DNA of 64,000 bases. Source: Craterostigma plantagineum. Taxonomy: Eukaryota > Streptophyta > Magnoliopsida > Lamiales > Linderniaceae. The stretch covers positions 186,001-250,000 of the forward strand of contig JAPQWV010000359.1 in assembly GCA_027422505.1 (NCBI GenBank), in the 5' to 3' direction. Shown here one piece after another: positions 57,316 through 64,000 of the stretch (position 1 is its first letter; every line of letters begins with the position of its first letter). Below the pieces are notes generated by a model, which worked only from the letters and a program-made list of their open reading frames with translations, did no database searches and was not told the DNA's origin. Position numbers and translations under genes: made by a program.

Positions 57316-58906
57316 AAAAAGAGTTGTGTTATGATATATGATGCTTCAAGATCAAGAGTGTAATAATGTTTCCTCCTAGACTTTTGAGAAACGACGAACA
57401 GAGTGTTTTTGTTTAAATCTTTTTCCGTACAAACGATTAAGCAATTGGTTCAAAGTTCATGGATGTTTTGTTGTGAATAATAAAAAGAGAAGCGTTTTAT
57501 CTTTTCTTCTATTTAACGAGACGCTGAAAAAATAAGTTATTTCATTCAACAGACTAAAGCAATAAAAGCGGGGAGAGAGAGAGAGAGTCATAATATATAT
57601 ATGACGCCGTACGTCAATAGTTTTTTCATCTTTTCTTTGTCCCACACCGACTAGATAGAACGTCATTTATCAGTTTTTATATTGGTGCAAGACAGCTGTT
57701 GTTCGCCGAGCTCAGTAGCGTGAGCTTGTAACCCAAGTGGGGGCTTTAAGTTGATTGGACTTTGGGTCGGGCCGGATTCGCTGGGTCCATTGGCGTTCTT
57801 CTGGCCCGCCCGTTCCAAGTGGTGAGTTGGCTTGCGTGGTCCATGCGAAGGCTTGGGCTTCGTAGGCCTTAGAGTAGAGGGCACCGCGTGAGGCTGGCTT
57901 CACAGAGCAGCGAAAACCTCTCCCTCTCTGCAGTGGAAGGATAACGGGCTGTTGCTTCATGGGCCCGAATAAGTGACTCCGATCGGCCCAATAGAACAAT
58001 CAACTTTTTAATATCTTCTTTATAGCTGCAATGTATTTCATATTGCCTTTTATTTTATATATATCAGCGATTAAATCAACACTTTTAATTTCTTCTTTCT
58101 TGGTGCAATTTCTTTATTCATTGCTTTTTTTTTTTTATCTATACTCTTATATTAATTGTCAGGGGAGTTAAAAACTGTCAATTTGAGCCAATTTGGTGTA
58201 TCAATTACACCAAAAATTGAGCCAATTGGTTAGTTACTTTTATAAGAAAAACCACCCACTAATGCAATATAGGCTAATAATGGTCGTATTACGAAATTAT
58301 AACAAGCGGACTCCAACATGAGAATTTCAAGTAGGTTTGGGGCCTACATATATTTAACGACCACCAATAATTGTTCATGAATTATCCGGCCAGCCCACTT
58401 TAAGGCCCAATTACTATTCTTGGCATTTATAATCATTATTTATTAAATCCATAGTAAATGTGGCAAAGTAAATTATAAAAAATAATTAAAAACAAACAAT
58501 TTCCTTCTACCTAAATATTACAACTAAAATTAAAACAATAACCACCCACTATTATCAAGTTTTATTTTCAGGCACACACATAGGGTGTGCAAAATAAACT
58601 AGTATATATTATCAGCGATTAAATCAGTATCTTTAATGTCTTCTTTCTCGCTTAATTTCATTGCCTTTATTTTTTATATATCAGCGATTAAATCAACAAA
58701 TTTGCAAGGAGCGTAATTTACTAATTAAAATACAACGTTGAAAAGTCATAATCGATATCATCATATGAGGAAAATTCAAATATAAATTGAAGGATTTTCT
58801 GACATGAAACAAATTATGACTGTAATATTAAAGTGTAGATATCCCCCATCCCATCCATATAATATATTATTAGATCTTTTTTTTTTCCCATAATATGTGT
58901 GGGGGT
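57316..58906. other. Intergenic DNA with a Helitron-like 3' end at 58572-58602
   Basis: STR1 3' UTR to about 57480, then a short (GA)n run near 57566-57588 and AT-rich DNA. At 58572 a perfect stem GCACAC...GTGTGC is followed by AAAATAAA and CTAG, then T: a Helitron-type 3' end whose 5' end was not found. No gene. Confidence 0.45.
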
Positions 58907-60415
58907 CTACATTTTGCTTTTGGGGAGGCCAACCGCCGAAGAGCGCGACCGTTTCTCAACGCTTCGAGACACTTGCCTAACGGCGTCCTTGGCCAAGTGG
59001 CGAGGCCTGCTCAGCCATAGCCCGCCATCGACGGGCAATATGCTCCCATTTACGTATTTACCTTTCGAAAAAAAAAAGCGACATCTTCGATCACATTAAT
59101 ATACGTACAACATATCGAAAAGCACAAGTACAACTGACTGAGCTCACCAGCATCTGAGGCAAGGTAGACAGCAGCCATAGCAATGTCCCATTTCGTCCCA
59201 AGCTTAAACAGAGGCATATAATCCTTCGACTTGTTGTCTATCTCTTCGGGGGCGAGCTTGCTCATGCCCGGCGTGTCCCCTATGGGGCCCGGGGCAATAC
59301 CGTTGACTCTGATTTCGTAATCAGTTCCCCATTCGAGGGCTAAGTTTCTCGTGAGGGCATCGATGGCAGCCTTTTAATTATTCGGAAGACGTTCGTTCGA
59401 TTAGAGGAGATGCGTATTGTGATGATATGTTTCTCAGCTTCGAAAGAGATAGAAGAACAAAAACCTTGGCTGCTGATACGTGGATTTGATACCAAGCAGC
59501 AGTGTAGTGAAGAGTGGCGCTGATGTTGAGTATAAGCCCTCCATTCGACGATGATGGGGATTTTCCCGTCCCACCTTGCTTGATGTAGGGCAGAGCAGCT
59601 CGGCACATCGTGAATGTGCCAACCGTGTCGATGTCCATCACTGGGAATAAATAGCGAGTGATAAAGAATCAATCACAGGGGGACTATATAAGTTCAAGAA
59701 AGAAACGTACGTCGATCAGTTTTAATTTTTGATGTATAATGATGAGATGGGAGAGAATTTTAACCTGTTTTGAACCCATTTGGAGAGAGATCTTCGGCGG
59801 GAGCGAGGAAATTTCCTGCAGCAGCATTCACAAGTATGTCGAGCCTGCCGAAGAACTTCACTGTTGCTTCGACGACTCTTTGAGCATCTTCTTGCTTCCT
59901 CACATCGCCCTCAAATCCAATGGCCTGTGTATGAAATCAGAACGACCAAAACAAAGTTTTTGGGAGCTGAATCTATATTTATGGAGGTAACTAAAATACA
60001 GAACAAGGAAGGGGACAGAAGCAGAAAATTCAAAAATTCACCAATAAGTAACACTCCCAAATTACAGGACACCGAGCTGATTAAAAACCCTAGGGTGAGC
60101 TCAAATCGCAACAAAGAAGCCCCCCTTTTTCGATCGGCTTTACTATGAGTTAGATGTTAGTATCCTACTCTACACAGTACACCACGAAAGGGGGGAAAAG
60201 AGGGAGGAGGAGAGTTTACGTACAGGGATGCCGAGAGCTTTGAGGGCCGAAACGGCGTCGTCTAAGACGTTCTTGCGCCGGCCCATGATGGCAACGGAGG
60301 CTCCATGTTTGCCGAATTGGGTCGAGATCTCGAACCCGATACCCGACCCGCCTCCGGTCAGCAGCGCCACTTTGCCCCTCAGTATATCCGCCTTGAAAGG
60401 AGACGACGATTCCAT
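58907..60415 (-). CDS. SDRB: Peroxisomal 2,4-dienoyl-CoA reductase (NADPH), SDRB type
   Basis: Auxiliary enzyme of peroxisomal beta-oxidation of unsaturated fatty acids. Five exons: 60224-60415, 59765-59924, 59465-59640, 59148-59370 and 58907-59061; they sum to 906 bases, 301 residues, with no break. SDR fold: cofactor motif LTGGGSGIG near residue 20, GRRKN favouring NADPH, NAAAGNF, and NISATLHYTAAWYQIHVSAAK (dienoyl reductases lack the usual YxxxK tyrosine position). Then RNLALEWGTDYEIRVNGIAP and PGPIGDTPGMSKL. The last exon gives NGSILPVDGGLWLSRP, a basic tail and the C-terminal tripeptide SKM, a peroxisomal targeting signal. It is divergent from GAPCP (about 760 bp between starts). Confidence 0.93.
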
Positions 60416-61178
60416 TTTCTGTAAGATTACGGAGACAAAAATCCGACGAACGGCTTAAATTTCTTGCTTTTGTTATTTTGACAGGACAAAAAAGTCAATT
60501 CTTGCGTGTTGATTGGTAGTTCGGAACTTCCAATTTGAGTTGCGTTTCCTAGATTTTTGTAATTATTAATTTCAAGAAATGAAATAAAGAGCGATTTGAC
60601 TTGTATATCGTTACGACTTACGGTACCATTCATAGCCGACGCCGACTTAATTCCAACATTTCAATATTGATATACAACACCATCAAGGAGGAGATGAGAG
60701 AACCAACAAATCGTCGACGGCGGCAGCGAATTGTGGGCAACTGGGAAGGGCAAAGTCGTCCTTTGACTATGGGTCAATCTTTGTGGGCCAGCCCAACAAA
60801 TTTGGTTCGTCGATAATGGGTCGAAAACGAAGAGTCATTTTCACGCACGAGGTGAACAATGGGACCCACATAGTCCGACAATGGCGACTTAGGACATTGA
60901 GCAGTGCCTGCTGAGCTGGCAACAGAACAGTTCTTTGCTTTGCTTACCTACGTTGGAAACAGTGTACGCTATTGACGAATGACGACGTTACTTTCTCTGA
61001 CGCGATTTGATTCGTTGAGCTCGAAAAATAAAATAATGATATTAATAAACAAATCGAAAAATGCACTTAGCTTAAGCTATGATGCCTCGAGCTGATATTT
61101 CACGCATTTATATATTCCATTTTAGGGGACGATTCTTATTTCTCTCGTTGGGTTATCAATCTCTAGGGTTTTGAGAGA
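60416..61178. promoter_or_regulatory. Shared upstream region of the divergent SDRB and GAPCP genes
   Basis: 763 bp between two divergent ATGs. Contains two GGCCCA-like words near 60787-60825 and a leader with 'tctagggttttgagag' just before the GAPCP start. No gene. Confidence 0.5.
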
Positions 61179-63786
<2,608 letters not shown>

Positions 63787-64000
63787 AGAAGTATCTTCAT
63801 GAAGGAGCTTCGATTTGAATCTTCTGAAGAAGCAATTAAAGCAGACACTTTTTTTCCCTTCGAAGTCTGAAAACATATGAGTTGATATTTTTGTGAGCTT
63901 CAAATAATAATGGTCTCAGTCCTGTTTTTCGCCTGTATCGACCACAACTACATGGGATTGTGTTATAAGCTCTTATGAATGAGCGATCTTCTTATATATG

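Overview
The window is nuclear DNA of a flowering plant. Genes have many short introns with GT/AG borders, AT-rich intergenic DNA carries MITE, hAT and Helitron-like elements, and plant-only families are present (SAUR, YELLOW LEAF 1-like, WIP/KASH, plant mobile domain, BOI-type RING). Protein similarity recalled from memory suits a core eudicot, perhaps an asterid; the sequence alone cannot fix the species.

Layout. 1-2.4 kb: 3' part of a mitochondrial RH53-type DEAD-box helicase (+). 2.68-4.46 kb: a Mutator-type foldback element with a matching 9-bp target duplication, into whose right arm a DNA patch ending in mitochondrial nad3 was inserted. 4.6-7.4 kb: a WDR26 homologue (+) with a broken frame. 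7.7-9.4 kb: NPR3/NPR4-like coactivator (-), 5'-truncated, joined head-to-head at about 9.39 kb to a 5'-truncated HECT ligase UPL1/2 (+, to 14.26 kb). 15-16.2 kb: repeats. 17.1-20.6 kb: plant mobile domain (MAIN-like) gene (+). 21-22.7 kb: YELLOW LEAF 1-like (+). 23.8-25.0 kb: MATH-like/BTB protein (+). 25.3-25.7 kb: plastid J protein (-). 26-28.4 kb: mariner MITE and a large foldback with a nested hAT MITE. 29.1-31.3 kb: ARID-HMG protein (+). 31.7-33.5 kb: WIP-type KASH protein (-), preceded by a four-unit G-box repeat. 34.9-36.3 kb: unidentified gene (-). 38.1-42.3 kb: PAT1 decapping activator (-). 44.2-45.1 kb: BOI-like RING ligase (-). 49.2 kb: SAUR (+). 52.0-52.9 kb: CFL1-like WW protein (-). 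55.0-57.3 kb: mercaptopyruvate sulfurtransferase (+). 58.9-60.4 kb: peroxisomal 2,4-dienoyl-CoA reductase (-), divergent from plastid GAPCP (+, 61.2-63.8 kb).

These are independent nuclear genes, not an operon. Between about 5 and 36 kb nearly every multi-exon gene carries one or more single-base indels, mostly deletions, while genes at 1-2 kb and from 38 kb onward read cleanly. That points to a poorly polished stretch of consensus at least as much as to decay. No new multi-gene system was found. The most notable structures are the nad3 patch inside a Mutator element, the NPR/UPL breakpoint junction, three hAT MITEs with 8-bp duplications, a foldback family carrying 21-bp repeats, and the G-box array.
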